Part shown: piece after piece, positions 1-5,622 of the stretch
Position numbering within the stretch: position 1 is the first letter of the stretch
Layout of the letters: each line of letters begins with the position of its first letter
The notes under the pieces: generated by a model
The model's input: the letters and a program-made list of their open reading frames with translations, nothing else
What the model was told of the DNA's origin: nothing
Databases searched by the model: none
Made by a program: the position numbers and the translations under genes
Source of the DNA: Alphaproteobacteria bacterium
Lineage (GTDB): Bacteria; Pseudomonadota; Alphaproteobacteria; Geminicoccales; Geminicoccaceae
Assembly: GCA_026982585.1 (NCBI GenBank)
Contig: JALSGW010000014.1
Location: forward strand, 1-6,845
Length of the DNA: 6,845 nt
Direction: 5' to 3'

Positions 1-700
1 TGATGAAGGAGCTGCCGTAGAAGGTCACCTCGCAGCTGGTGCCGATTTCCCGGCCGATGCGGTTGGCGGCCAGCACCGGCACCATGTTGGCCGCCGCATG
101 TCCCTGCATCACCCGCCGCCAGTGATCGCGGCTGTCGTAGTCGGGATCCTGCGGCTCCGAGCCGATGGCGGTGGGATAGAGGAGGAGGTCCGCTCCGGCC
201 AGGGCCATGATCCGCGCCGCCTCCGGAAACCACTGGTCCCAGCAGATTCCCACCCCGATGCGGGCCACCCGGGTGCTCCACACCCGAAAACCGCCGTCTC
301 CGGGCCGGAAGTAGTACTTCTCCTGGTAGCCGGGTCCGTCCGGGATGTGGCTCTTGCGGTAGACGCCGAGCACCGCTCCGTCGGCGTCGATCACCGCCAC
401 GCTGTTGAAGAACACCTGCTCCGCGCGCTCGAAAAAGCTCACCGGCAGCACCACCCCGAGCGCCCGGGCGAGGCTTTGCATGCGTGTGACCACCGGATGG
501 CCTTCAAGCGGGTGGGCGAGGGCGAAATGGGCGGGATCCTGGTCCTTGCAGAAATAGGGATGGGCGAAGAGCTCCGGCAGCAGGACCAGCTGCGCTCCCG
601 CCCCAGCCGCCCTCCGCACCCACATCTCCGCCCGCCTGAGATTGTCCTCGAGATCGCCGCCGCAGGCCATCTGAACCACCGCGACCCGGACCGTGGCCAT
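1..700 (-). CDS. aguB: N-carbamoylputrescine amidase, 3' end cut by window edge
   Basis: Carbon-nitrogen (nitrilase superfamily) hydrolase. It is predicted to hydrolyse N-carbamoylputrescine to putrescine, CO2 and ammonia, the last step of the agmatine deiminase route in the cytoplasm. I translated 233 residues from an ATG at 700-698; the frame stays open to the left edge, so the C-terminus (about 50-60 residues in this family) is missing. The nitrilase triad is visible: E43 in LPELFAHPYF, K116 in YRKSHIPDGPGY and C153 in GICWDQWFPEAAR. The stretch DGPGYQEKYYFRPGD and the CWDQWFPEAAR version of the cysteine motif are typical of AguB and separate it from general amidases and beta-ureidopropionase. 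A strong ribosome site lies 7 bases upstream, and the methyltransferase stop is 20 bases away, so it probably belongs to the same transcript. An agmatine deiminase gene (aguA) is often next to aguB but is not seen here and would have to lie beyond the left edge. Confidence 0.93.
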   Translation of the reverse strand, partial: MATVRVAVVQMACGGDLEDNLRRAEMWVRRAAGAGAQLVLLPELFAHPYFCKDQDPAHFALAHPLEGHPVVTRMQSLARALGVVLPVSFFERAEQVFFNSVAVIDADGAVLGVYRKSHIPDGPGYQEKYYFRPGDGGFRVWSTRVARIGVGICWDQWFPEAARIMALAGADLLLYPTAIGSEPQDPDYDSRDHWRRVMQGHAAANMVPVLAANRIGREIGTSCEVTFYGSSFI

Positions 701-707
701 TTCCCGG

Positions 708-714
708 CCTCCCT
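708..714 (-). promoter_or_regulatory. ribosome binding site of aguB
   Basis: The minus strand reads AGGGAGG, followed by 7 bases (CCGGGAA) and then the ATG at 700. This is a near-consensus Shine-Dalgarno site in the short spacer after the methyltransferase gene. It supports the chosen aguB start and suggests aguB is translated independently rather than by coupling. Confidence 0.75.
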
Positions 715-720
715 GCGTCC

Positions 721-1359
721 TCACCCGGCGCCCCCGCCCCGCCCCGCCGAGGGCGGAACGGCGCGACCCAGGTAATGGTAGGTGAAGATCCGCGGCCCGG
801 GAACGAGATAGCCGGTGATGACGGATTGCGGCAAAAGCCCGGCCCTCTCGATGAGGGCCGGGATGGGCCGGTCGAGATGACACCCGCCGGCCACCGCCCG
901 CCACAGGGGCGTGAGCCGCTGCTGCCAGCGGGCCACCTCGGGATCCGCGCTCAACCCGTGTTCCACGAACAGGAAGCGTCCCCCGGGCCGCAGCACCCGC
1001 CGCAGCTCGGAAAGCGCCCGCTCGATGCCGGCGATCGAGCACAGGGTCCAGCTGCTCACCACCGTGTCCACGCTCGCGTCCTCAAGAGGCAGCTCCTCCG
1101 CACTGCCCTCGTACAGCACCACCTCGAACGGCACCCAGCTCGCCCGCCGCCGCGCCCGGGCGAGCAGCCGCGGCTGGGGATCGATGCCGACCAGCCGCTC
1201 GACCTCGCGCCCGTAGAAGGGAAGGTTGAGGCCGCTGCCGATGCCGAGCTCGAGCACCACCCCGCGCGCGGCACCGGCCACCCGCCGCCGCAGGGGTTCG
1301 AGGCGCCGGCTTCGCATCACCGCATGGATGAGGCACGGCAGCACCCGATCGTTCCACAT
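721..1359 (-). CDS. class I SAM-dependent methyltransferase (METTL7-like / methyltransferase type 11)
   Basis: A 212-residue Rossmann-fold methyltransferase. Motif I is LELGIGSGLNLPF (residues 36-48). The acidic end of strand 2 is GIDP (58-61), the usual contact for the SAM ribose. A later strand motif follows at RPGGRFLFVEHG (124-135). The C-terminal half, with WRAVAGGCHLDRPIPALIE (153-171) and GPRIFTYHYLG (188-198), resembles the bacterial family related to animal METTL7 proteins. Substrates of the bacterial members are not established; small lipids or thiols are only guesses. The ATG at 1359 lies 2 bases after the pabA stop. A GTG two codons upstream (1365-1363) would give a GTGA overlap with pabA and 214 residues, and cannot be excluded. 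The last dozen residues (PPSAGRGGGAG) are low-complexity. There is no obvious ribosome site, so coupling to pabA is likely. The general fold is certain; the substrate is unknown. Confidence 0.88.
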   Translation of the reverse strand: MWNDRVLPCLIHAVMRSRRLEPLRRRVAGAARGVVLELGIGSGLNLPFYGREVERLVGIDPQPRLLARARRRASWVPFEVVLYEGSAEELPLEDASVDTVVSSWTLCSIAGIERALSELRRVLRPGGRFLFVEHGLSADPEVARWQQRLTPLWRAVAGGCHLDRPIPALIERAGLLPQSVITGYLVPGPRIFTYHYLGRAVPPSAGRGGGAG

Positions 1360-1361
1360 GA

Positions 1362-1931
1362 TCACACCCGCACGGCGAGGAAGTTGGCGATCAGCGCGTG
1401 CCCCTGTTCGCTCAACACCGATTCGGGGTGGAACTGGACGCCGAAGGTCGGGTGATGGCGGTGTTCCAGGGCCATGATCTCCCCCTCCGGACTCCAGGCG
1501 GTCACCCGCAGACAATGAGGCAGCCCCTCCGCCGCCACCACCAGGGAATGGTAGCGGGTCACCCGAAGGGGATTGGGCAGGCCGCGGAAAAGCGGGCTCG
1601 GCCGGTGGCGGACGAGCGAGGTCTTGCCGTGCATCGGGCGCCGGGCGCGGCGGATGCGGGCGCCGAAGGCGGCACCGACGGCCTGGTGGCCGAGACAGAC
1701 CCCGAGGATCGGAACCCGCCCCGAAAACCGGCGCACGAGCGGCATCGAGATCCCCGCCTGTTCCGGCCCGCAGGGACCCGGGGAGAGGATGATGTGACTC
1801 GGAGCGAGCCGCTCGATCTCCTCCAAGGACAGGGCGTCGTTGCGCACCACCCGCCGCGGCCGGCCGAGCTCCCCCACATAGCGGGCGAGATTGAACACGA
1901 AGCTGTCGTAATTGTCGATCAGCAGGATCAC
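1362..1931 (-). CDS. pabA: aminodeoxychorismate synthase glutamine amidotransferase subunit (PabA; may also serve as TrpG)
   Basis: A 189-residue class I (triad) glutamine amidotransferase, the usual length for a free-standing PabA/TrpG. It hydrolyses glutamine and passes ammonia to PabB to convert chorismate to 4-amino-4-deoxychorismate. The start ILLIDNYDSFVFNLARY is typical of the family. The oxyanion region is SPGPCGPEQAG (50-60), the nucleophile is C79 in GVCLGHQAVG, and the other triad residues are H168 and E170 in FGVQFHPES. The HGKTS segment (101-105) and YHSLVV (127-132) are also conserved. The start codon is GTG, overlapping the pabB stop as GTGA (1931-1928), which implies translational coupling and balanced subunit synthesis. 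PabA and TrpG cannot be told apart by sequence alone; adjacency to a PabB-type partner favours PabA. In some bacteria one such subunit serves both enzymes, and no trp genes are visible here. Confidence 0.93.
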   Translation of the reverse strand: MILLIDNYDSFVFNLARYVGELGRPRRVVRNDALSLEEIERLAPSHIILSPGPCGPEQAGISMPLVRRFSGRVPILGVCLGHQAVGAAFGARIRRARRPMHGKTSLVRHRPSPLFRGLPNPLRVTRYHSLVVAAEGLPHCLRVTAWSPEGEIMALEHRHHPTFGVQFHPESVLSEQGHALIANFLAVRV

Positions 1932-3316
1932 CTCCAGCCCCGGAGCGCTCGCAACAGGCCCTCGGCCTTGGCGAGGGTCTCCTCATATTCGGCCGCCGGC
2001 ACGCTGTCGGCCACGATTCCGCCGCCGACGTGGAACTGCACCTGTCCCCGGCGCATCACGAGAGTGCGGATGACGATGCTGCTGTCCATCCAACCCGAGA
2101 AGCCCAGCCAGGCGATGGATCCGCAATAGGGACCCCGCCGCACCGGCTCAAGCTCGGCGATGATCTCCATGGCGCGGATCTTGGGAGCACCGGTGATGGA
2201 GCCGCCGGGAAAGGCGGCGCGCAGCAGATCGACCGCATCACAACCGGGGCGAAGCACCCCCCGGACGGTTGAGACCAGATGGTGGACGTGGGCGAAAGAC
2301 TCGAGCGTGCACAACTCCGGCACCTCCACGCTGCCATCCCGGCACACCTTGGACAGGTCGTTGCGCAAGAGATCCACGATCATCACGTTCTCGGCGCGGT
2401 CCTTCTCGCTTTCCACAAGCTCCCGCGCGAGGCGCCGGTCCTCCACATCCTCCCGGGCCCGCGGACGGGTGCCCTTGATCGGGCGGGTCTCCACCCGACC
2501 GTCCTCGAGCTTGAGGAACCGTTCCGGCGAGGCCGAGGCGATCGCGCGTTCGCCCCACAGCAAAAGGGCGGCGAAGGGCGCCGGGTTCACCGTCCGAAGC
2601 CGCCGGTAGAGGGTGAAGGGATCGAGGCCGGCAGGACAGGCGACGTGGAACCTTTGGGCCAGGTTGGCCTGGAAGACGTCGCCCGCGTGGATGTAGTCCA
2701 CCACCCGCTGGATCGCCCGCTCGAAGGCTTCGCGGGTGAAGTCGGAGCGGATGGCGATCGGCCAGCGGCACCCTTCCACGGGCGCAAGCGGCCGCACCTC
2801 CCCGAGCCATTCCCGGGCCTGCCGAAGACGCACTTCGGCCCGCTGCTGCCTGGCGGCGGGATCGCTCTCGGGCAGGCCCGTGGAGAGCACATACAGCCGT
2901 CGGCTCAGCTGGTCGAAGGCGAACACCAGATCGAAGAAGGCGGCGATCAGATCGGGGAAGGGGAGCGGATCCCGCTCCGCCGTCGGCACACGCTCGAGGT
3001 GGTGGCCCAGCTCGTAGGCGAGACAGGCCACCGCCCCGCCCTGGAAGGGCGGAAGCCCTTCCCGGTGGGGAAGGCGGAAGCGCCGGAGATGTTCTCCGAA
3101 CACCGCAAGCGGATCGCCGAACAGCCTTCGCCGGCCCAGCCCCACGCGTCCGTCCCGGCTCTCGAGGGTCAAGAAGGGGTCGGCGCAGACATAGCTGTGG
3201 CGCCCCAAGCGGGCGTCGGGCAGGGCCGAATCCAGCCAGACGCAGACGGTCGAGCGGGCCCTCAAGAGCGCGCACAGCGCCTCCGGCTCCACCCACGGAT
3301 GCTCATGGACCAGCAC
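1928..3316 (-). CDS. pabB: aminodeoxychorismate synthase component I (PabB)
   Basis: A 462-residue chorismate-binding enzyme that aminates chorismate to 4-amino-4-deoxychorismate, the committed step toward p-aminobenzoate and folate. The N-terminal domain shows the anthranilate-synthase-like pattern EHPWVEPEAL ... WLDSALPDARLGRHSYVCADP (5-47). The C-terminal chorismate domain carries AGDVFQANLAQRF (211-223), ENVMIVDLLRNDLSKV (309-324), GGSITGAPKIRAMEII (371-386) and the GGGIVADSVPAAEYEET signature (431-447). The deciding motif is PIKGTRPR (279-286): lysine K281 is the PabB catalytic residue, where anthranilate synthase TrpE has alanine (PIAGT). The start chosen is GTG at 3316, where similarity to the family begins. 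A GTG at 3403-3401, sharing one base with the phosphatase stop, would add 29 Gly/Ala/Pro-rich residues and has no ribosome site. No pabC (lyase) is present in the window. Function is very sure; the start is moderately sure. Confidence 0.94.
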   Translation of the reverse strand: MLVHEHPWVEPEALCALLRARSTVCVWLDSALPDARLGRHSYVCADPFLTLESRDGRVGLGRRRLFGDPLAVFGEHLRRFRLPHREGLPPFQGGAVACLAYELGHHLERVPTAERDPLPFPDLIAAFFDLVFAFDQLSRRLYVLSTGLPESDPAARQQRAEVRLRQAREWLGEVRPLAPVEGCRWPIAIRSDFTREAFERAIQRVVDYIHAGDVFQANLAQRFHVACPAGLDPFTLYRRLRTVNPAPFAALLLWGERAIASASPERFLKLEDGRVETRPIKGTRPRAREDVEDRRLARELVESEKDRAENVMIVDLLRNDLSKVCRDGSVEVPELCTLESFAHVHHLVSTVRGVLRPGCDAVDLLRAAFPGGSITGAPKIRAMEIIAELEPVRRGPYCGSIAWLGFSGWMDSSIVIRTLVMRRGQVQFHVGGGIVADSVPAAEYEETLAKAEGLLRALRGWR

Positions 3317-3402
3317 GCCACCCGCCCCGGAACCGCCTCCGGCGGCAGGTCTAGGACCGCCGGCTCGGCCATCAAGCCCCGGTGCGTTCGCCGCCCGCTG
3401 CA
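3317..3402 (-). other. spacer upstream of pabB with two mutually exclusive hairpins
   Basis: This is the only sizeable gap in the window. On the minus strand CCGGCGG (3363-3357) can pair perfectly with CCGCCGG (3345-3339) around an 11-base loop, whose GGTC/GACC parts could extend the pairing in an alternative register. The second arm can instead pair downstream, as CCGCC (3345-3341) with GGCGG (3337-3333) around GGA, so only one of the two can form at a time. No T-tract follows either hairpin, so a standard intrinsic terminator is not supported. A GGAGG at 3340-3336 lies inside the shorter hairpin but is 19 bases from the pabB GTG, too far for an ideal Shine-Dalgarno site. In GC-rich DNA such pairings can arise by chance. 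Confidence 0.4.
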
Positions 3403-3846
3403 CTAGAAGAGCGGCGGGGGAAGCGGCGGAAACCGCTCCTTGATGCGCTTGAAGAGCAGGTCGCGCAGGGCCCGATAATGTTGGAGCCGCTGCTCGCGGC
3501 TGCCCTCGAACAGGCTCGGGTCCGGCGTTGGCCAGTATTCGATGTCGGTGGCGTTGTTGCGGGTGAGCTCCACCGCCCGGTGCTGGGCCTCCGGCGAGAG
3601 CGAGATGATGAGGTCGAAGCATTCGTCCTCGAGGTCGTCGAAGGTCTTGGCCCGGTGGCGGGAGAGGTCGATGCCGATCTCGTCCATCACCTCCACCGCG
3701 AAGGGATCGACCACACCCCGCCGCACTCCCACGCTGTCCACGAACATGTGCCGGCCGTGCAGATACTTGAGCATCGCCTCGGCCATGGGCGAGCGGATGG
3801 CGTTGTGGGTGCAGGCGAACAGGACCGCGCTCGGAAGCTCCACCAT
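3403..3846 (-). CDS. low-molecular-weight phosphotyrosine phosphatase-fold protein (arsenate reductase-like)
   Basis: A 147-residue protein of the low-molecular-weight phosphatase superfamily. The P-loop is C-T-H-N-A-I-R-S (12-19), giving CX5R with C12 as predicted nucleophile and R18 binding phosphate. The likely general acid is D109 in PTPDPSLFEG (107-115). The SVGVRRGVVDPFAVEVM and SPEAQHRAVELTR segments (38-54, 84-96) match the alphaproteobacterial subfamily found next to UPF0262. The P-loop has His where classical members have Gly (CxGNxCRS). There are only two cysteines (C12, C76), so the three-cysteine relay of thioredoxin-linked ArsC is absent. Phosphatase action on an unknown phosphoprotein or small phosphate ester is therefore more likely than arsenate reduction, and arsenate-reductase labels should be treated with caution. 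The ATG at 3846 lies 3 bases after the UPF0262 stop, so the two are probably coupled. The tail ends in a proline-rich PPLPPPLF. Confidence 0.88.
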   Translation of the reverse strand: MVELPSAVLFACTHNAIRSPMAEAMLKYLHGRHMFVDSVGVRRGVVDPFAVEVMDEIGIDLSRHRAKTFDDLEDECFDLIISLSPEAQHRAVELTRNNATDIEYWPTPDPSLFEGSREQRLQHYRALRDLLFKRIKERFPPLPPPLF

Positions 3847-3849
3847 CCA

Positions 3850-4326
3850 TCAGCCGCGCAGATGCAGCACGCACACGAGGGTGAACAGGCGCCGGGCGGT
3901 GTCGGCGTCCATCTCCACCCGAGGGGCAAGGGCGTGGCGCAACAGCTCCGATCCTTCGTCGTGCAGGCTGCGACGGGCCATGTCGAGGGTCTCGATGCGG
4001 CTCGGCGACGCACCCTTGATGGCCTCGAAATAGCTCTCGCAGACCATGAAGTAGTCCTTGATGGTCTTGCGCAGGGGACGGACGGGCAGGTGCAGCTCCG
4101 TCTGCGCGTTCCCCTCATGGCTTTGGACGTGCAGGATCAAGGTGGCGTCGCGCAGCGAGAGATGAAGCGCGTAGGGCCCCCTGAAACCGTCCTTGAGCCG
4201 GAATCGGTTGCTCTCGAGGAGGTCGAAGATGGCGACGTTGCGCTCGTGCGCGACCTCCGGGTTCCAGCGCAGGATGCTCTTCTCGTCGAGGGTGATGGCG
4301 ACGATGCGGTCGCGGGATTCCGTCAA
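3850..4326 (-). CDS. UPF0262 family protein of unknown function
   Basis: A 158-residue protein recognised as UPF0262 from IVAITLDEKSILRWNPEV (8-25), ERNVAIFDLLESN (28-40), DYFMVCESYFEAI (91-103), ETLDMARRSLHDEGSELL (112-129) and the ending DTARRLFTLVCVLHLRG (142-158). There is no signal peptide or membrane segment, so it should be cytoplasmic. No activity is known to me for the family. Its regular position between hisD and the phosphatase gene in alphaproteobacteria is the only functional hint. The start is TTG, overlapping the hisD stop as TTGA (4326-4323). A GAGGAG site 5 bases upstream supports it, and there is no in-frame ATG before the conserved domain. The rare start codon plus overlap suggests its level is held below or tied to HisD. 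Confidence 0.92.
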   Translation of the reverse strand: MTESRDRIVAITLDEKSILRWNPEVAHERNVAIFDLLESNRFRLKDGFRGPYALHLSLRDATLILHVQSHEGNAQTELHLPVRPLRKTIKDYFMVCESYFEAIKGASPSRIETLDMARRSLHDEGSELLRHALAPRVEMDADTARRLFTLVCVLHLRG

Positions 4327-5621
4327 GCTCGCTCCTCAAGCCGCATTTCCACCGCCCGGGCGTGGGCCTCGAGCCCCTCGGCCCGGGCCAAGGTGACCGC
4401 ATCCGGTCCGAGGCGCCAAAACCCCTCCTGGCCCACGGACAGCACCGTGGTGCGTTTGAGGAAGTCCCACACCCCCAGCCCCGAGGCGAAGCGGGCGGTG
4501 CGGGAGGTGGGCAGCACATGGTTGGGCCCGCCGACATAATCCCCGATCACTTCGGCGCTGAGCGGCCCCAGGAACACCGCCCCGGCGTGGCGCACCCCGG
4601 ACAGCAACTGCTCGGCCTCCTGCGTCATCAGCTGCAGATGTTCCGGGGCCAGCGCGTTCGCGAGCTCCACCGCCTCTTCGAGGGACCGGGCCCGGATGAG
4701 CGCGCCCTCCCGCTCCCAACTGGCCCGCGCGATCGCCTCCCGGGGCAGGGTCCGAAGCTGGCGCTCGACCTCGGCGGCCACCGCATCCAAAAGGGCGGGA
4801 TCGTCGGCGATCACGACCGTCTGCGCGCGTTCGTCGTGTTCCGCCTGGGAGAGCAGATCGGCCGCCACCCAGCGCGGATTCTGATGGCGATCCGCGATCA
4901 CCACCAGTTCCGACGGGCCGGCGATGAGGTCGATGCCCACCCGGCCGAACAGCTGGCGCTTGGCCTCGGCCACATAGGCGTTGCCGGGCCCGACGATCTT
5001 ATCCACCCGGGGCACGGTCGCGGTACCGTAAGCGAGGGCGGCGATCGCCTGGGCGCCGCCGATACGGTAGATCTCGTCCACCCCGGCGATCTCGGCCGCC
5101 ACCAGCACCCTCGGGTCGAGTTCGCCCTCCGGCGCCGGCACCGCCATCACCAGACGGCGGCAGCCCGCGACCCGCGCGGGAATGGCGTTCATCAAGACCG
5201 AGCTGGGATAGGCCGCCCTGCCTCCGGGCACGTACAACCCCACCGTCTCGATCGGGGTCCACCGCCAGCCGAGCTTGACACCGAGGGCGTCGGTGAAACG
5301 TTCCTCGCCGGGCAGTTGTCTCTCGTGAAAGTCCCGGATGCGCTCTGCTGCGCGCTCGAGCGCCGCACACACCTGCGGCGCGGTGCGCCGCCTGGCGTCC
5401 TCGAGTTCCCCCGCTTCCACCCGCAGCCCGCGAGGATCGAGGCGCACACCGTCGAAGCGCTCGGTGAAGGCGACGAGCGCCGCATCGCCTTCGGTCCGCA
5501 CCGCGTCCAGGATCGCCCGCACCTGGTCGCGCACATCGGCCTCCTCCTCCCGCCGCCGCTCCACATAGGCCCGAAAGCGCTCCGGGAAGTCGGCCAAAGC
5601 GGCGTCGAGGCGCAGGGGCAT
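4323..5621 (-). CDS. hisD: histidinol dehydrogenase
   Basis: A 432-residue zinc enzyme, full length for the family. It oxidises L-histidinol to L-histidine in two NAD-dependent steps, the last of histidine biosynthesis, in the cytoplasm. Zinc ligands are visible at Q259 and H262 (SQAEHDERAQ), D361 (GDYVGGPNHVLPT) and H420 (EGLEAHARAV). The catalytic pair is E327-H328 in APEHLQL. Other family landmarks are VGLYVPGGRAAYPSSVLMN (127-145), the IGGAQAIAALAYGT segment (187-200), VGPGNAYVAEAKR (210-222) and GIDLIAGPSE (229-238). The ATG at 5621 is one base after the DUF2948 stop and has a strong GGAGGAGG 9 bases upstream. The frame is open further upstream, but that stretch lies inside the neighbouring gene and has no HisD similarity. 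No other his gene is nearby, which is usual in alphaproteobacteria, where hisD often sits apart from the rest. Confidence 0.97.
   Translation of the reverse strand: MPLRLDAALADFPERFRAYVERRREEEADVRDQVRAILDAVRTEGDAALVAFTERFDGVRLDPRGLRVEAGELEDARRRTAPQVCAALERAAERIRDFHERQLPGEERFTDALGVKLGWRWTPIETVGLYVPGGRAAYPSSVLMNAIPARVAGCRRLVMAVPAPEGELDPRVLVAAEIAGVDEIYRIGGAQAIAALAYGTATVPRVDKIVGPGNAYVAEAKRQLFGRVGIDLIAGPSELVVIADRHQNPRWVAADLLSQAEHDERAQTVVIADDPALLDAVAAEVERQLRTLPREAIARASWEREGALIRARSLEEAVELANALAPEHLQLMTQEAEQLLSGVRHAGAVFLGPLSAEVIGDYVGGPNHVLPTSRTARFASGLGVWDFLKRTTVLSVGQEGFWRLGPDAVTLARAEGLEAHARAVEMRLEERA
4332..4337 (-). promoter_or_regulatory. ribosome binding site deciding the TTG start of the UPF0262 gene
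   Basis: The minus strand reads GAGGAG, then CGAGC, then TTG at 4326. The site lies within the last codons of hisD. A good Shine-Dalgarno at 5-base spacing is the main reason for accepting the unusual TTG start. Confidence 0.7.
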
Positions 5622-5622
5622 G

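Noticed and set aside
98..775. Open frame on the plus strand (225 codons) opposite aguB
   Set aside because: It lies against a convincing AguB reading with its catalytic triad. The plus-strand product has no motif and is biased toward Arg, His and Pro.
1928..3316. Anthranilate synthase component I (TrpE) as the identity of the large chorismate enzyme
   Set aside because: The PIKGTRPR motif with lysine at residue 281 marks aminodeoxychorismate synthase, whereas TrpE carries PIAGT.
3333..3363. Intrinsic terminator after the phosphatase gene
   Set aside because: The stem is strong, but no run of T follows on the minus strand; the next bases are again GC-rich.
3262..3372. A 36-residue minus-strand reading frame from an ATG at 3372 overlapping the pabB start, with two Trp codons, considered as an attenuation leader peptide
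   Set aside because: The Trp codons lie downstream of the hairpins and inside pabB, the wrong order for attenuation. There is no good ribosome site, and PabB is not expected to be controlled by tryptophan.
2279..3406. Long open frame on the plus strand (375 codons) opposite pabB
   Set aside because: The low-complexity Gly/Glu/Pro/His composition is typical of the antisense frame, while pabB on the other strand is intact and conserved throughout.
3403..3846. Arsenical resistance gene (arsC)
   Set aside because: There are no other ars genes, the cysteine relay is missing, and the context is the conserved hisD-UPF0262 block.
3382..4539. Long open frame on the plus strand (385 codons) opposite the phosphatase and UPF0262 genes
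   Set aside because: It has the same GC-driven shadow pattern, no recognisable domain and no ribosome site, and it crosses three well-supported minus-strand genes.
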